From contig NC_049984.1 in NCBI RefSeq assembly GCF_000003815.2, forward strand, positions 2,725,582 to 2,762,073: a DNA stretch of 36,492 nt. The letters run 5' to 3'. This stretch comes from Branchiostoma floridae. Taxonomy: Eukaryota > Chordata > Leptocardii > Amphioxiformes > Branchiostomatidae. Under the pieces are notes generated by a model that worked only from the letters and a program-made list of their open reading frames with translations, was not told the origin of the DNA and made no database searches. Shown here piece after piece: positions 35,428-36,492 of this stretch (positions within the stretch are counted from its first letter, which is position 1; each line of letters starts with the position of its first letter). Position numbers and translations under genes: made by a program.

Positions 35428-35888
35428 CAGTCAAACCTGTCTATAATGGCCACTCAAGGGACTGGAGAAATGTGGTCACTCTAGACAGGTGGTCACTATA
35501 GAGAAAATGCTGATCAATTGACCAACCAATAAGCTACAAATGATTTCAGTACCCACTGATCTTTTAGACCAGGTAACATTGTCTCACTCATCTCAAATTC
35601 AACGGACCCGACCAAAGTCAAATCTGCCGAAAATGATTGATATTGTTGTTGATAAATTTGCCAACAAAGACTTGCACTCTAACGATCAAGGCACGCGTAC
35701 CTTCCGCTACCGCCAAAATGACCCTGTCTGGAACTCCAAATCCTCGCAAACTACGATTCTAGACCCCGCGCAGTGTGACATTGGTAGCTGCATGGTCGCA
35801 ATAGGCAGTGTTTCTGTGTCTAGGGGACCAGAAATCATGTGGCTGTGGCCACGTTGGACAGGTGGCCGTTATAGACTATTTCTTAATG
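35428..35888. mobile_element. Inverted-repeat element with GTCTATAAYGGCCAC ends
   Basis: The left arm acagtcaaacctgtctataa, then tggccac, resembles the inverted right end ggtggccgttatagac at 35860-35878. tggtcactatagag is an internal near-copy. A long open frame across it (35540-35893) has no recognisable homology and is probably not a gene. Confidence 0.5.
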
Positions 35889-35950
35889 CTTAGGTCAATG
35901 GGAAAAATCCAAAGGACAATGTTTTTTGAACATCTTTTTTTAAATCTGAG

Positions 35951-36311
35951 AACCAACAAATTAAATTGGTGTGGCCTCAGACTCTGTTCTCATGTTGATC
36001 TTCTACTTCAGCTTCGTTTATTTTTAACGAGCTAATTTGGTGTGGCCTTACAGAGACTCGCACACCGTAATCAATTACCGCCAGTGGAAATGTCAGGACG
36101 CATGTTGGTGGTGGGGCCATTGTTAGGTACAGACTCTATTGTGTGTGCTCCCTTCAGGGCATCTTAGTGCACATTCCTATACTTCTCGCACGTCGACGAA
36201 TAAAAAACACCATCACAAGATTTTCTCAATCTTAAATTCATTGTTATATTCCCGTTTTCCCTAAATATGTCGTCAAGTTCCCTTAGGCCACACCAATTGA
36301 GTTTGTTGGTT
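35951..36311. mobile_element. MITE with AACCAACAAATT-type ends
   Basis: aaccaacaaattaaattggt, then gtggcctcag (35951-35980), is matched inverted at 36282-36311 (cttaggccacaccaattgag, then tttgttggtt). An extra direct aatttggtgtggcctta lies at 36033. Non-coding. Confidence 0.75.
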
Positions 36312-36492
36312 TTGGGATTTTAAAAAAAATTCCAAAAACCCTTAACTGGAAAAACATTATGATAGAATGAAGTCAGATGACCAGGTTTGTGCCTTGGTGC
36401 ACTCAGTTTTCTGGGGGTGATACACTGTCAATGTTCAAGTTTCCTTCCTACAATCTAGCTTTATGATGTCCTCTTGCGATATTTTCACTTTA

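Noticed and set aside
35540-35893. 117-codon plus-strand open frame
   Set aside because: Runs across an inverted-repeat element and ends in its terminal repeat; no known motif.

Overview
This is animal nuclear DNA: genes are split by spliceable introns, and most of the window is dense, diverse, short transposon-derived repeats. The two recognisable genes, the many palindromic MITE families and the single run of exactly 100 N point to a draft invertebrate-deuterostome assembly. I think a lancelet (Branchiostoma-like) is most likely. That is a judgement from overall style, not a proof.

Genes. (1) Four minus-strand exons encode the C-terminal helicase half of a RECQL4-type RecQ helicase: 34401-34227, 2629-2358, 1568-~1422 and 490-253. 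They join in correct phase and are collinear with the vertebrate protein. (2) Between the first two, on the opposite strand, lies a complete six-exon eEF1A-like gene (CDS 22259-27251, 455 aa). As assembled, it is nested inside a roughly 31.6 kb RECQL4 intron. The protein is clearly eEF1A but diverged in G1, switch I and G3, so I read it as a derived paralogue rather than the housekeeping copy.

Layout. 0.2-2.7 kb: three RECQL4 exons, plus a broken partial copy of one of them split by a MITE. 2.7-22 kb: RECQL4 intron filled with MITEs, SINEs, minisatellites and diverged tandem duplications. It includes a 31-bp-period palindrome array at 9.9-11.2 kb, a 5S-rRNA-derived SINE at 17.04 kb and an assembly gap at 15.64 kb. 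22.26-28.15 kb: the eEF1A-like gene, with a large element in intron 3, an 8-bp-TSD element in intron 5, a duplicated terminal exon and a MITE in its 3' UTR. 28.3-34 kb: more MITEs, a higher-order CRE-like tandem repeat at 29.66-30.33 kb and fossil LINE ends. 34.05-35.1 kb: a RECQL4 exon with a duplicate of its 3' half on one side and a tandem array of its 5' half on the other. 35.1-36.5 kb: MITEs.

The strongest theme is repeated partial exon duplication that preserves splice sites: eEF1A exon 6, the 3' end of RECQL4 exon B, and both halves of RECQL4 exon A. In eEF1A, a 463-bp direct duplication brackets a LINE 3' end. This yields a second possible terminal exon whose frame runs from eEF1A into the reverse-transcriptase tail, followed by poly(A) signals. 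No bacterial-type operons, CRISPR arrays or viral genes were seen. All identities are by eye; no alignment or database search was run.
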